Part shown: positions 26,559-39,800 of the stretch, piece after piece
Layout: each line of letters begins with the position of its first letter
Numbering within the stretch: the first letter of the stretch is position 1
Source of the DNA: Styela clava
Lineage: Eukaryota; Chordata; Ascidiacea; Stolidobranchia; Styelidae
DNA: 64,000 nt
Reading direction: 5' to 3'
NCBI RefSeq assembly: GCF_964204865.1
Contig: NC_135254.1
Coordinates: forward strand, 15,009,001-15,073,000
The notes under the pieces: generated by a model
The model's database searches: none
The model's input: only the letters and a program-made list of their open reading frames with translations
Told to the model about the DNA's origin: nothing
Position numbers and translations under genes: made by a program

Positions 26559-26645
26559 GAGTGAACAGACCGGCAATTCATCATTAACTTCATTTACTAC
26601 GGAATAGATAGATCCAACTTAGAATCAAAATCAAATAGAATCAAA

Positions 26646-27724
26646 ATGAATACAGTAAAGGTACTCGGACTGGTTTTAGCGTTTGCTCTATGTTATGAAT
26701 GCATTCCCATTCAACTAGAGGAACTCGGAGAAGATATTGAAGATCATCCTATTGAGTGTCAAAATATAGCCGGAAAGGATAATATGGACACATATCATAA
26801 AAGGTATAAATTGTGCAATGTAGATGATATTGGAATCCTAGCTTTATTTGAATCTTTAATAATTGCTGTTCGGATTGGATCGTTTTTAATGTACGAGTTA
26901 CCCAGAGATCTGTAATCCACCAGGCCGTAACGACAATATTATTACTCTCTGAATATTTAGTTTGTTTGGTGATATTATTTGCAACGTTAAAATCATCAAC
27001 AAACAGAAAAATAACATTTTTGTCAAACAAACCCATCACAATGCACATCTGGAATCCGCATTAGTGTAAATTAATGTTTTAAAATAACGCATCGTTTCTG
27101 TAACCTTATCAATAACGTACCGTTTTTCATAGGCAAGATTGTGAAATTGTTTTTCGCAACGAATACGTGAAATGGTCAGAGAAAATGCTTGCCGACGAGA
27201 GTTTTGTTAAAGATTTAGAAGTTCTAAACATCACTGAAGATAACTCAAATCAATCAGAAGGAGGTATCTCCAGACCGAAGCGAAGTGCCGGGTCAAACGA
27301 ATGCCCCGTTTTCAACGAGGAATACTTGAAAAACAACAAAGCATGGAAGCAAAGAAGCATTTCTCCGTGGACGTTTTTCATCACTTACAAAGCAAACAGG
27401 TAATATTTTACAAAAAAAATAAAGAAAGGCTGTATTGAACGAATTGTTTTATAAGTAAAAATTCTAGTTTCACAAAAACAAGCCAAATAACAAATTAAAA
27501 ACTAAATATGATGAATTTATTATTACAGAGTTCCACAAAGAATGGTTGATACGCGTTGTTTATGTGATGGATGTATCGATATTAGAACATTAACAGAAGA
27601 TGTCGACAATTTAATCAGTGTTCGTTTGCCACTGACGGTTCCCGTTACGAAAAATTCCAAACTGACGACGGAAGAAGTTCATCTAGGATGTACTTGCGCC
27701 GTTGCCATAACAGAAGATGCCTAG
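26646..27724 (+). CDS. Interleukin-17-like secreted cytokine, gene 3 (three exons)
   Basis: IL-17-family protein of 206 aa. Exons 26646-26803, 27133-27399 and 27529-27724, both introns phase 2. Signal peptide VKVLGLVLAFALCYEC in the first 20 residues. The pro-region carries NEYVKWSEKML (62-72), matching genes 1 and 2, and ends in a canonical furin site R100-P-K-R103. The mature part has C110, ISPWTF (the IL-17 SPW strip), CLCDGC and GCTC. Unlike genes 1 and 2 it lacks the basic C-terminal tail and ends soon after the last cysteine pair. Clearly older divergence from the gene 1/2 pair. Members of this family signal extracellularly through IL-17 receptors; the receptor here is unknown. Confidence 0.9.
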
Positions 27725-28510
27725 ACCTGGAACGTTAATCGATTCTATCATCATTCGAATTTATTAATCTTTATATTCAAAATGTTAATTTATTTTTTTA
27801 TCAATCAATATTTTATATTTTTACAATAATATAACTTTTTATGTGCAAATTAAGTATATTTTATTCGCACACACTGTTCACAAATGCCCGATGGGTCGTT
27901 AATTTATGCAAATTTATATATTTTTTGTAACAATACGAAAATCTGTATTTTGTCACACTATTTTGCTACATATATAATATAGTTTCATGCACTCAATTTA
28001 TCTGTTTTCCTAAATTAGGTTTTAATGTCAGGGGGTATAAACGCAGTTGGACACCGCATTGAAAAATGAAGACTTTTATTAGCTATAGCCAGTGACATGT
28101 TATGAAATGACTGATACTGTTCATTTAGAAATTATGACTAATTCACAGTTGAATATGTTATGGGATACTTGGGATTGGGTCATGGTATTTTGCGCTGTTG
28201 TTTCGGGCAGCACTAGATTCAAGTTCCCATCCCTTTTTCCCTCCTCAAGAGACAATTGTAGAATTTTCATTGCGTTTGTTTATATTTAACAAAAGACACG
28301 GAGCTGTATAAATTTTGAACTTTCATTTTTTTTTTAATTATTTAATAATGTCACACGGTGCTTTATCAACCTTTAGTATTTCTATGATTGTTTAAAAAAA
28401 TTATTAATTGCTATATTTAATATAATTTATCAGTAGATATTTATTCCGTATGAGTATACTTTATACAGCTTTTAATTTAATTTATGCGACTCACATTATA
28501 ATATTGTTTC
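27725..28510. other. Intergenic / 3' flank of IL-17 gene 3
   Basis: Very AT-rich. No canonical AATAAA within the first 200 bases; variants such as caatat occur. No gene seen. Confidence 0.4.
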
Positions 28511-28514
28511 GTGA

Positions 28515-29175
28515 CACGTTTGTCCATGGGAAACATCCCATGGGATGGGATGGGACAGTACACATTTGTATTTCCCAGGAGACACGTGGGACACGAATTT
28601 CTCTTCTTATCGTTAAAAATAATAGCTTTTCTCCTAAACTATTACTTTTATTTGCTAATAAATTTTCTATAAATGCTATGAGATCTGATATTTCATCCGA
28701 AATTTCGCTGTATTATTTTTTACTCATGGGAACACGGTTTAAAAATCTGAATCATATAGCATAGAATCTCAATTCACAGAACCTGGAAAGGCTAGGAAAG
28801 TATGCGCACCGGTACCCTGATACAGGTACTGGTAAGTTACCGTTGCTGTTCAGGTTCGTTCAGGATGACGTATAATTTTATGGGAATTGATGGCAAAACA
28901 TTTCGTTATGGACTTTATGTCCATATGTTTGAGCTTGGCTCTCTTGTTAGTTATATAATAGTTTAATTATATAATAATTTTTAATTTAACAAAGTCAATA
29001 AATTTCGTCGTTTTGCATGCCTCTTTGTCCATGTAGTTCTGTTTAGTAAACTCTGAACCTAAATTTAGAATTCTTTAATGAAAATTATTTCCAATGGAAA
29101 TCCCATGAGATGGGACAGGCTTAAATTTGCTATGGGATGGGATAGGACAGAAAAATATGTCCCATGGACAAGCCT
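28515..29175. mobile_element. MITE-like element with tgtccatggga inverted ends
   Basis: Left end tttgtccatggga near 28520 and right end tcccatggacaagcctg ending about 29176 are inverted copies. Each is followed inward by gggatggga-type repeats. No 8-bp target duplication could be read, so the exact borders are uncertain. Non-coding; probably a non-autonomous hAT-like element. Confidence 0.55.
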
Positions 29176-29176
29176 G

Positions 29177-31090
29177 TAAATATATACACACTATACACAA
29201 GAAAGAATTTTTTTTTTAAATGTATGTTTTACGTATATCTGATATTATTGGAAAATTACATTTCCTGAAATAATAATAAATGTAGTTAGAATCAATATAT
29301 CAGATAAACTTGAATCCATATAAAAAGAACTGTTCACAAAAAGCATATTACGTAATTTGATTGGTCCAACACGTTATCATGGGCTGTTTCACACCAATTT
29401 GTTTACTGGCTTTGTTATTTATAAAAAAAAAAAAAACGATTGCACAATATATATGTTATAAATACCATAACATGGTTTAACTATATTATTCGAAGGTTTC
29501 ACCGCCATATGTAATGATTCAAACTCATGTCGGTTAACCAGCATCATAGATGTGATGTAATGTCTTTAGTTTAATTTTGAGTGCACATCAAATGTATTCA
29601 AAATCCAATGTCGAAACTAGTAGAATTGATATATATATTATCAATCTCTTATTTAAACTATTTCTGTAAAAAATTTTCCTAATGTGTAATTACTATGTTA
29701 AAAACTATCGACGCAACAAAAAATAAAATTAAATTGTTTATAATGAACTGTCGACTGCAATGCTCCCGACATCACGAGGTTACATTCGTCTGGTGCCATG
29801 TTCTGACGTACTTTTAAACAAATTATTTTCACCCAGATGGTAAAAATATTACCACGTCATGCCTTGATTTCTTTTCTCCAATCATACTTATTTTTCAATA
29901 TTAGTCGAAACTAAACAGCTAAATTAAGAATGCTTATTATTAGGATTTTAGACTTTAATCGAAGAACATTATTTACATCATGCAACGTCATCAGACGCCA
30001 ATCAAGGTACCCTACTCCCTGCGTCATAGGTTGACAAATGTCAAAAGAACGATGCTCCAATTTGGTTTATACGTTTGTAAAATGTCTCTGACAAACCCCA
30101 AAAAGTCTCATGTATTAATCAAGATTGGCCAAGGCTTTGAATAATAATTTATGACAATTGTAAGCCGTTGACCACCTTTTCCTTGGTTATATATATAGAA
30201 GAACTCATACAAGAAGCACGTGTTGTTTTACATGTATCTAAACACCGTGTTAATAATGTTAAATTGAAATGAAATGACGCGAAGGATGTAAATGACATGA
30301 CTATAGCATATTGTTATTAGTCGTTTAATTTGAATACAATAACATCAAATATTATTTTTATTATCCAGAAATTCCATCGGCAATCCAAAAGGGGAGAATT
30401 TTTGCTTGCAAAAAACCTTAATCGCTAACCGTCATATTATGTTACGACTTTGTATGCTCGTATCATCCGTATGTTATTTCCACCAAATATGTCATTGACA
30501 AAGATACATGAAAATGCGTTGTTATCTCTACGTTCCTTCCAAGCAAATCGTGATACAGAAAGCATAATAATGGCTTCTAGCTTAAGAGTCATCTGTCGTG
30601 TCGGAAGGAAGTAACGATCTATTCATTTCACTCTGAAAAAGCGTAATATGCAGAAAGTGAAATTAGCGAACTGTAAGGTGGTTTATTTGTATGTGACATG
30701 ATTCTACCGATTGAATTCACCTCTCCATGACCCCTCATCATTGAACCATATTTATTAATTTTTAGCAATAATTCTAAAACGCATTTTCTAAATACCCGAC
30801 TCGGGTGAAAAAATTAAACGCAATGATTTACTCATTATAAAAAACTAGACAGCAATGCTCAAATATATGGACACGAAAGTCGCGCGTCGGTACAGGTGCC
30901 GCAAGAGTCAGAGCACCGAGTTTGGTGAAAGGATCGATGAGACTGACAATCGTGGCAATCTACATTTGAAAATGCGTTTCCAGTTTTTATTACTTATTTA
31001 TATTATTTCGGGTCAAAGGTTATATGTACAGGGGTGTGCGGTGTCAGACCCAAAGTTACGGCTTATATATATTCCAAGTGCGATCGAATT
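29177..31090. other. Intergenic, no gene recognised
   Basis: AT-rich sequence with no convincing reading frame or terminal repeats. Confidence 0.45.
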
Positions 31091-31109
31091 CATTATTCTT
31101 GATTGTCTC

Positions 31110-31316
31110 TGAACACCATTGCGCACCACGTGCGATGCATCGTGCGAAGCGTTACAAAGAATACAATCGCCACCACAGCTCGGATTACCCTGCGTGGATT
31201 CGCAGGTTCGAATCCTGCGGGGATAATTATGTGCGGGAGGATTGCTGGACTCTTCGGGTGGTTCACGTAATCGTTGGTCGGTTACGCCTACCTCCGCCAT
31301 CAAGTTCATGCATCTA
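31110..31316 (+). mobile_element. tRNA-derived SINE
   Basis: A perfect T-arm-like hairpin cgcag-gttcgaatc-ctgcg (31201-31219) includes a B-box ggttcgaatcc at 31205-31215. The rest does not fold into a tRNA and a good A-box is lacking. Downstream sequence (ggttcacgtaatcgttgg, ggttacgcctacctccgcc) recurs on the minus strand at 39080-39190. A tRNA-like head plus a shared body indicates a SINE rather than a tRNA gene. Confidence 0.6.
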
Positions 31317-31319
31317 AAA

Positions 31320-33062
31320 CGAACACCTGACTAATTAAGCCCATACAGACGGCACGGAATGGTAACTGGACGACAGACATATGGTTTATCGGATTTCCTG
31401 TTCTCCGGCATAAATATGTTAATACCATCCTAGCCATCATTCAAATTAACTGATGCAAGGTTGGTATTGATAGCTGCACTTGTTATATTTTGGTACGTTG
31501 AGATGCTTTTCATAATATATGCGTATCCACTTTAGGCAATCTGGCGTTCAATTATTATATTTCCATAAAGAACCACTAAGCTGTATTTTATAATATTTTT
31601 GATCGCTATCTATCTTTCAAAATTTCCATAAGTATTATAACAGAACGGTTGTATACTTGTATATATATATTGTTATATTATTTTAATCTCTCTCCCTCTC
31701 TCTCAATCATCGATTGGTTTTGCAATTCCATTGGCTGTAATTGTACAGTTCGAATGTATTTTTATTTTTTTTTATTTTCTGTTGAATATTATATTTCATG
31801 ACTCTTCAAATCAAGTTAAGTAATTTTATTCATACGTCACATAATGAATAGAAAGTTATTCATTATCAGAAGTGTTGAGTCATGCTAAGTTGGTGAAACA
31901 AAGTGACAACGACCTCATCCTGTTTAACGCCATTTCCTTCAGTTTACATGTTTCTAGTTTCTTTTCCGCTTGTACTTCCAGTTTCCGCAATGCCTAAAAT
32001 TTACATATAAGTTTTAGTGGCGGGTCACATGCGGCCCGTGGGCCTGGGTTTGGGCCACCCTGACCTGTACTGTCGTTATTCTGCGACGCGTTGTATTTAA
32101 AAAATCCGAAATTTTCATCCTTGTTGCAGCAATGACTTGAAATAAATCGCAATATTAATGAATGTTGTCAATTTCGATTGAATCGAATGAGAGTCGGTTT
32201 AACGCAAAATGAAAATCCTGGTTTCAGTCTGACTCATATTTGTCCATTCAACTGTTTTTTATGAAGTGTAATATAACTCGGATGTGACTGTGTACACAAA
32301 ACAGCAGCGACTTGAATGGCGATTCGGGGATGCAGTGACCTCGATTCGGAACTTAAACTTTCAAATTTCCTGGGACCAGGACACGAGTAATCACACTTTT
32401 CGTTTTTTCGGTTCCGATTCATCACAAAAGCGCTCCGTCAAATCTCGCAAGAATAGGAAACCTAAAGATCGGCACGCGTGTTTTTTTCTGTTTTTCTGTT
32501 TTTTCATGCTTTACCTGTTTAATATGACCACCCGAAATGAAAATTTCCCTGTTTAAACTTGATAACAGTCACGAACAGTATAATATTCCAGGGCTTCGCT
32601 TTGCATCCAGTAACATAGGAACTTGTTGCGACCCTGCATGTGGTCACGAGACACGCAACAAAAGCATGGGCAGCAGAGTTATTTTCCAGGTGATGCACAG
32701 CAGGATTTTGGGCATGTTACCGAGTTACCGACGACTTTGTTAAATATTATGTAATTATTTTGGGTTTCACAAATTTCGATTTCTAGCCGGTCCGCGGGTT
32801 CATTTTATTTAATTTTACCGGTCCGCCTGGGTAGAAAGGTTGGGAACCACCGAATTTTAGAAGTTCATCATTTCGTTGCCTTCGTCAAACGAAAAGTAAA
32901 TAACCTACAGACATATGTGTTTTCGTACTGTTCTGACAGTTCACATGCTGAAAGTAAGTTTATCTAATGTCTGTGGGTGCAAATAGATAAAAAGTAGGCA
33001 GAGTTATGTCACGAACAATCGTAACCTGGTGATTGCGATTTGAGCAAACATGCATTTAAAAT
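31320..33062. other. Intergenic with hAT end fragments
   Basis: Two hAT-like right ends: gggtttgggccaccctg ending at 32062, and a run ending gaaaggttgggaaccaccg at about 32853. Their left partners were not found. The stretch 32330-32480 resembles part of the 14200-16391 element (near 15430-15530). No gene. Confidence 0.45.
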
Positions 33063-33797
33063 GCTCTAGTGCAGCGTTTCCCAACCTTTTTTGGTCGCGG
33101 ACTATTTTCTCACCTGCGAAAACCTCTGCGGACTCAAGGTGCGTTTATTGCAACCGTACTCTGTGTGAAGAAGCAATTACGTGCTCGTTAAAACAGCCGA
33201 CTTTTTTTTATTGTATAATGGCCGTTTCCGTCGCACAATATTCAATCCATGACAACGACGAGAATATAAAATATCTTTTTAGTTTAACTGTGTTCATGGT
33301 AACCCACGGTTGCGTCGACTTACCGTAAGATGAAAGCATTACTTCTTTAAAATGCCACGGCAATCTGCAAACATGATAATGTAAAAATGATATTGCCCGA
33401 TTATATTTAGTTTTGATACATATTTTTTGCGATCTTGCGAATTTGTTATCGCTGCTAGAAAAATCCTACTATCTGCTATAAAATTCCAGAAAGTATAACT
33501 TGATTTAGCACTCATTAAAAATATATTTAAACTATATTAGTAAATCAAAAATACAAATTCATCGCCTTGCTTCACTATTAATTTAATTGTGGTGATTTCG
33601 ATCTGCAGTTGTGAAAAATAAGCAACGCGTGGTAGTGTCCGATTATATTTTGTTTTGATTCGTATTTTTGTAATTTCGACAAATCTGAGCTGTGCGTACA
33701 ACACTTATGGCGCTCCAGTACTGTACGTACCCATGTGGAGGCAGTAAAGCAAGGAATCCTAAGGAAATATGCCCTGGTACGTATACTACGGTAGCAC

Positions 33798-33968
33798 CAG
33801 TAGTGGGATTCAGCCGATTCCACCCCGTTCTATAGAACCGTCTCACGGAATTTTATGAGATCAGCGAACCGGTAAGCCTTGCTAAAAAAAAACATGTAAC
33901 AGGACCGGCCGAAAAACATGACTTTTGTGATGGAACCGGCTGACAAAAAAATTTGAATCCCACCACTG
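33798..33968. mobile_element. Nested 171-bp hAT MITE
   Basis: Ends cagtagtgggattca and tgaatcccaccactg. Flanked by the perfect 8-bp duplication ggtagcac at 33790-33797 and 33969-33976. It sits inside the 33072-34805 element and is therefore younger than it. Confidence 0.9.
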
Positions 33969-34559
33969 GGTAGCACCCGAAATTTTGCGATTTGCAATGT
34001 TTAAAAAAAACGTTTTTAATCGGTTGCGGACCATAATAAAACAAAAATTATGGTGTTTCTGTTTTATTTTTAGTATTTTGTATTGCCGCTTTTCAATTTA
34101 AAAAATTTAAATTGCCACCATTGACACCTACCAAAAAAAATTATTCCTCGTTGTTTGAACCCGCGAGAAACACCACTAAGGTATCTATCGAAGCGTGCGC
34201 AGACTCGTGTTTTCGTCGGAAATCTGCAAGTGAGTTGGGAAATCCAATCGTTTGATCAGGCGACACGTCACCTGTTACCAAATTTTCGAATAGTAAATTG
34301 CTATTCTGATAGTTGAGTATTCGAATATATGTCCAGTCCTACTCATTAACCAGTAATTTTGTCTCGAATATTTTTATGTGAATAAACTTGCCTCTTTATT
34401 AACTCGTTTTTAATCTTGGTGTCGCAGACTTATGATGACCATCTCTGGTCCTTCGCGACTTTCAGGTAATTGCAATGAAATCCGTTACTGTAGTCTGTAA
34501 CACAATATTACTTTTTCCTATTTTGAATTTGTGTTGTGATTTCTTGCACGACGAAATAA

Positions 34560-34700
34560 ATTTATTGTCTATTTTATGTTTTATGTAAATTCTAACTTTA
34601 ATCGTAACTTGGCTGTTATAATATTGTTATGTGAATAAACTTGCCTTTTATATTTTATGTAAATTCTAACTTAAATCGTAACTTGGCTGATAGTTAAGTT
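34560..34700. repeat. Short tandem duplication, period about 78 bases
   Basis: tattttatgtaaattctaac followed by cgtaacttggctg occurs twice, near 34580 and 34655. Between and before the copies is tatgtgaataaacttgcct, also seen near 34378. Lies in the right part of the hAT element. Confidence 0.6.
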
Positions 34701-34827
34701 TCGCAAAAACGTTTGCAATCCGCAGCGAATTTCTGGCTCGTTGCGGACTCATTCAAACGCTCCGCGGACTCATTTGAGACCGCGGACTCGGGTTGGGAAA
34801 CACTGCTCTAGTGACTAGAGTCTAGTC

Positions 34828-36883
34828 CAGTGCTCGTCAACCTTTTTTTAATGGTACACCCTTTTAACACTTTCTCTAAATCTGGTACACCCCGTCCATC
34901 CTATATTTTTAATACGTGAAAAACTCATTGTTTTTTAGATGTTGTATATATATGTTTATGTCGGCGCAATAGTTATTATTTAGTCAATGTGAACGTTGCT
35001 CTTTGATTCCATCGGGCATTTGTGCAAAGCGAGGTAATACCCTTGTTCCCAGTGCCTCTTTCATTAGAGCAGTGGTTATCAACCTTTTACTGACAACGTA
35101 CATTTTGGTATTCCCGAAGTATGTGAACCAAAATGGCAGACACCGCAACGTAGTATGTGTACCCGGTTAGACTTAGGCCATCATCTTATTCCAATTTTCC
35201 TCATTTTTGTTCTATTGCGAGTTCGGGGAATAGCCAAGTGACTTCCTTAGTATTTATACCTGAAATTATGATCTTACCCTAACCTGGTACACATATTACG
35301 CTCCGGTATCCGCTATCTTGGTTCACATACTTCGGGAGTACCACCATTTTTTGTTTTTTTTACTCCGGCCGCGTACCACCAACAAAACTTCTTTTTTTTG
35401 GGACGGAGAACAAAACCTCAAGAATGAAAGCCGCGGTATGGAAGAAATAAAAAACTTAATTAATGGCCCATAAAACTGTAGAATATGTTTATTAATCAAC
35501 ACATATAACAGATGATGTATGAAACCGCTATCAAGCTATCATCTCACTACGCGCCGATCATTCCCGTTGAACGCTCCATTCGTTGCCGTTTTTCAATGCA
35601 TTTTGGACGTAAAATGCAACACGGGCGAAAACATGCCCGTCTCGCTTCAATTTATGGTAGTACTATAAACTCGTTCAGCGAATACATACAGTATGAAATG
35701 AACGATAAAAAGAAAGCGTTGCTGGCATAACTCGAAAGTTAATTGTTGCAATGATTCAAAGCTGCTCGGCTGAGAACCACTGCATTAGAGAATCTGCATC
35801 AGGACCTCCAACATTTTTAGTGTCGCGGGCCACTTTCACACGAGGAAATTCATTGCGGCCCGCAAACGTTTATAACGAACTTGAACACCAGCCAAGACGT
35901 CAAAATTGAGTGTCATATTTGCAGTTTACTGTTCCAATGTCTGGTAACAGGTGGCCTGGACATGGGACGTCACTTGCGCGGGGATGAGTCAAACGCTTGT
36001 ACAGCACAACGCACTTGCGGATTTGCGGACACTTTTCGCTAACAGACAAATACGTTAAAATTGAGTGTTATATCCACGTTATAATGTTTTTTTTGTTTTT
36101 AGTTGCTATAATGTTGTTTCAATTCTCAAATGAGCAGGTTGTGCTCAATCAAACATCAATACAAGTTACTCACAAGGCAACATTTCTACGATTTCCGAAA
36201 GGATATATAAATTTGAATATGGAAAAACGCCATTAATTAAGTTAATTTTATCATAATTTTTAACCGATTCGCAGAGACGACATTTCATGAGTTTTATTGT
36301 ATTTAACGCAAAATAACATGAACACAACAGAATAATACAACGACCCCGAAGCCAGTAGTAAAGATATTGTTCACTTTTTATTATATGTTGGCGATAAGGA
36401 CGATCAAAACCGTCAAGAGATAATAATAAATAGGAAATCTAATTTGGAAATTTGGGTTGCCAAATAATTCCTATAATTTTCCTTAGCGTTTTGTCGCCGA
36501 TGATCGCACAGTAGTTTGTCGAACAGAACGCGCAGTTTCTTAAACTTAAAAACAAACATCGATGTCCACCAGAGCGCAAGACTTGATACATACCATACGC
36601 AAAAAAGTATCAAACTGATATAAATGGTATTGTGACGTGAAAATCAGAATAAGCAGATATCAGAAATGCCAGACATTCGTTATGCATAAATAAACACGTA
36701 TAGGTCAGTTAGATAGGTATTACATACCATTGCCATATCGTATGCAATTAGCTTATCATGTGTTAATGTGTACCCTACAGCATTTGGTACGGTACATCCC
36801 TGGTACACCCTATCGATGTGGTACACCCTTTGAACTTTTTGGTACACCCTGGGGTGTACTATACACCCGGTTGACGAGCACTG
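34828..36883. mobile_element. hAT-type element next to the previous one
   Basis: Ends cagtgctcgtcaacc at 34828 and ggttgacgagcactg ending at 36883. Target duplication gtctagtc (34820-34827) and gtctagta (36884-36891), 7 of 8 identical. Inward of both ends are repeated ggtacaccc motifs. No transposase frame was recognised; it carries the nested element at 35070-35782. Confidence 0.88.
35070..35782. mobile_element. Nested 713-bp hAT element
   Basis: Ends cagtggttatcaaccttt and ggctgagaaccactg with a perfect 8-bp duplication cattagag at 35062-35069 and 35783-35790. Internal inverted tracts contain ttcccgaagtatgtgaacca and its inverse near 35325. Non-coding. Confidence 0.88.
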
Positions 36884-36891
36884 GTCTAGTA

Positions 36892-39800
36892 GTCTATTGC
36901 TACGCCTTTTTTATTTATTGCGCTTCGTCGCCACCACCACCAGCATGACTCATGTCTGCACGTTGCCATTTTCAAATTTGAATACTATTACCGAACGGTT
37001 GGTTATGGTACTGCATTTAAATGCTCACCACGATGAAAAGAAGAAGAAGAATTAGCCTACTGGTGAATTATTGAATTCATTCGATAATTCAAAATGACAG
37101 ATGCATTAACTGACTGTTATATCCTTCATATTTAATTCAACGAGGAAGCAATTTTACATTTTGTTCAAACATATTGGTTTTCGATCAAATAAATTGGTAG
37201 GCTATATGAAAATAATCATTTAATTCTATCTGTTTCTTTTGCATAACAAAAAGATCGATCACTGGTTTCGGGACTGGTTCGGAACACAATGTCACAAGGA
37301 AGTACACAGTATCGACAGACAAACGTGACAGAATGAAATGATTCCATATAATATGTAATAAGATGTTGTCATGAATTGATCTGAAAAAGCGAAAATTTGG
37401 GTGAAATCTAGGCTCACATATCAGTCGAATAAAATTAGATTTGAACTATAAATAAAAGTAGTAGTCTTCTAGCGAATTCTGTCATCTTCAAGTACTGAAA
37501 TCCATTAATTCATCAGTTGCGAAATTTTTCACGACAAGAAGAAAACGATCCATATATACAGGTGGTGTCTAATAAAAATAAACATAATCAAACCTATAAA
37601 AAATAAACACCACAAAAAATAAAACTAGTCGCATCCCACTACGAGAAAAGTAATATGTGAAAACAAAATGGATACCACATGATATCAATGAAACGAAACT
37701 TGACTCATGCCATAATTTTTACGCTTGTTTGTAAATCCTTGGCCGCATGCAAACTGTATATCCTACCGTCAACGGACCAAGAACAATACTTGAGATATAC
37801 AAACCGATATCATCCCTGAATACTTTATATGATATTTCCCTGACATCTTGAGTCACATAAACTTCAGGTATATATATCTACAATACTACACAAATTATAA
37901 TTTGATAATTATCAAAGAATTGATTGTATAATCAAATATCTTTCCATTTTCTTGACGACTCAAAATGCGGATTATGATGAAAAAGGATATTGCTTCTCCC
38001 CGCATACATATATTGTACAAACAGACGACTTAATCATTGTCCTACAGAAGGAAAGAGGGAAAATACAAGATTAAATCTCCTTTTGACTTTCCAAACAACG
38101 TTGGTTTTATCACGATAGTATTTCAACATGGATATAGCAAGCAGAAAATTAAAATGTAGTTTACCTGAACAGGTGCAGACGGGGTGCACCGACTTTTTGT
38201 TGTTCGTTATATTTTTTTTGTTACGATTTTTTCATCTTGTTGACACGAAATAAACAATAAAACTACCATTATACCTCTCAAAGCAAGATATCTCCTCGAC
38301 ATTTCGAACAAAGAATTGGATTCCAACTCAGATGTAAACTTACTATAGCAAATAAAATGTTTGTTGTTGACAACAGTTTGGATATGATGATGTTTGGGAA
38401 TTCCATTTGGGATATTTGTTAGTGCAATTTACAAACTACAAAAGTTTACTTTCCGGTGACATTTGAAAATTTTGGTGCAGTGTATTTGTTGTAGTTTCAC
38501 AATGACTAACGTCAGTTCTATTCTATGGTAAGTTTCCTTAACCTACGGCCCACTTTTAATAATTAGTTCAATCAAAGGTCAGGAAGGTTTCGTTGCTCCT
38601 AGAACTGCATGTTGTTTTGCATAGATACACCATGTGCTCAATGCGCATTCAAATGAATAATCAAAATTAAGCAGCCAAATTATAGGTGAACCATCGAACT
38701 GAAATAAAACCAATGAACTCGACTGGTCCATTAGTTGCAGAGAAAAGAAAATTACCCCCAACGATAACAAGAATTGGGCAAATCAAACAATATGAGTGTC
38801 CATTTCGTGCCCAAAAAGCACCAAGATTTAAAATTAGTAATCAGATACTGGCAAAAACGCTCATGCTCGGTTCATGCAAGTTATCGCCAACCGTAATTAG
38901 GGATTTGTTCAAAAAGAATTGTTTTAAAATAACTGTTTTAAGTCAAGTTTTTTTTTTGCCTGTTTTGTTCAAAATGGCTGTACTAACTGATTTTTTTGTA
39001 TTAAATAGGTTAAAGAAAAATGAATGTAAATACTTGCCAAGCACTTCTTATTTGCAATAAATCTTTAAAAACACCACAGATATCGATAGAGGCTCATACA
39101 CACCTTGTCAAGCTCTAGCTCAGTGGTTGGTGCAGTAAGACGCAACCGATAAGCCATTACGTGAACGACCCTGCTGCGATGAAGCCACCTCACGAAAATT
39201 GAAATGCAATCAAATAAATGAGTTTTTACAACTTTGAAAAAATCTATCACTTCAATCTTAAAAACCAAATAAGCTAAGCATAAATTAACCGAACAGTATT
39301 GACTGTAATAATTCCTTCATATTATGAGAAAAATGTCAATACATGAACTCGAAATCCATATTATGCCGTCATAACAGATTAGTTGAGGCGTCTTTGCATC
39401 AGAGGACTCTTACAATAAACATAGGCTAGGCTGTCTCATCGTTCATATCAGTAGATTACCGCCGATATAAGCATATTCTTCATTATCGCAACCCACTCGT
39501 TTTGCCGAAGGGCTGCACTTGATCTGATTGCTTTTGTAGTAGGCTCGTGAGCTAATTTTCATGATTTTTATAACTCAAAACGTCTCTCTGATATCTTACA
39601 TTTTTTACTCACATTTTTGAAATTATAATTCCTACTGCGTGTGCAGATGCCAGAATGCAACGTTTTTGACAGAAAATACAGAAAAAATTTGATTTAAAAC
39701 AAGCTCTTGTTTTAAAACACGATGTTTTTGTTTAGAATTGATAAAAATCAAAACCCTAACCGTAATAATCTAATTGGCTCTATGAAATAGTTTGTCAATA

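Larger units (their letters stand above)
33072..34805. mobile_element. Non-autonomous hAT element with perfect target duplication
   Basis: Terminal repeats cagcgtttcccaacc at 33072 and ggttgggaaacactg ending at 34805. The 8-bp duplication ctctagtg lies at 33064-33071 and 34806-34813. Subterminal ggtcgcggact / agaccgcggactcg repeats are also inverted. Size 1734 bp including the nested 171-bp element. No transposase frame; a related copy is at 12985-14160. Confidence 0.9.

Noticed and set aside
31201..31219. Possible tRNA gene
   Set aside because: Only the T arm and B-box are good; the acceptor, D and anticodon arms do not form. Treated as a SINE.
38686..39060. 124-codon open frame upstream of the sushi gene
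   Set aside because: Overlaps a dispersed repeat also found near 41470-41600, and the translation shows no family features.
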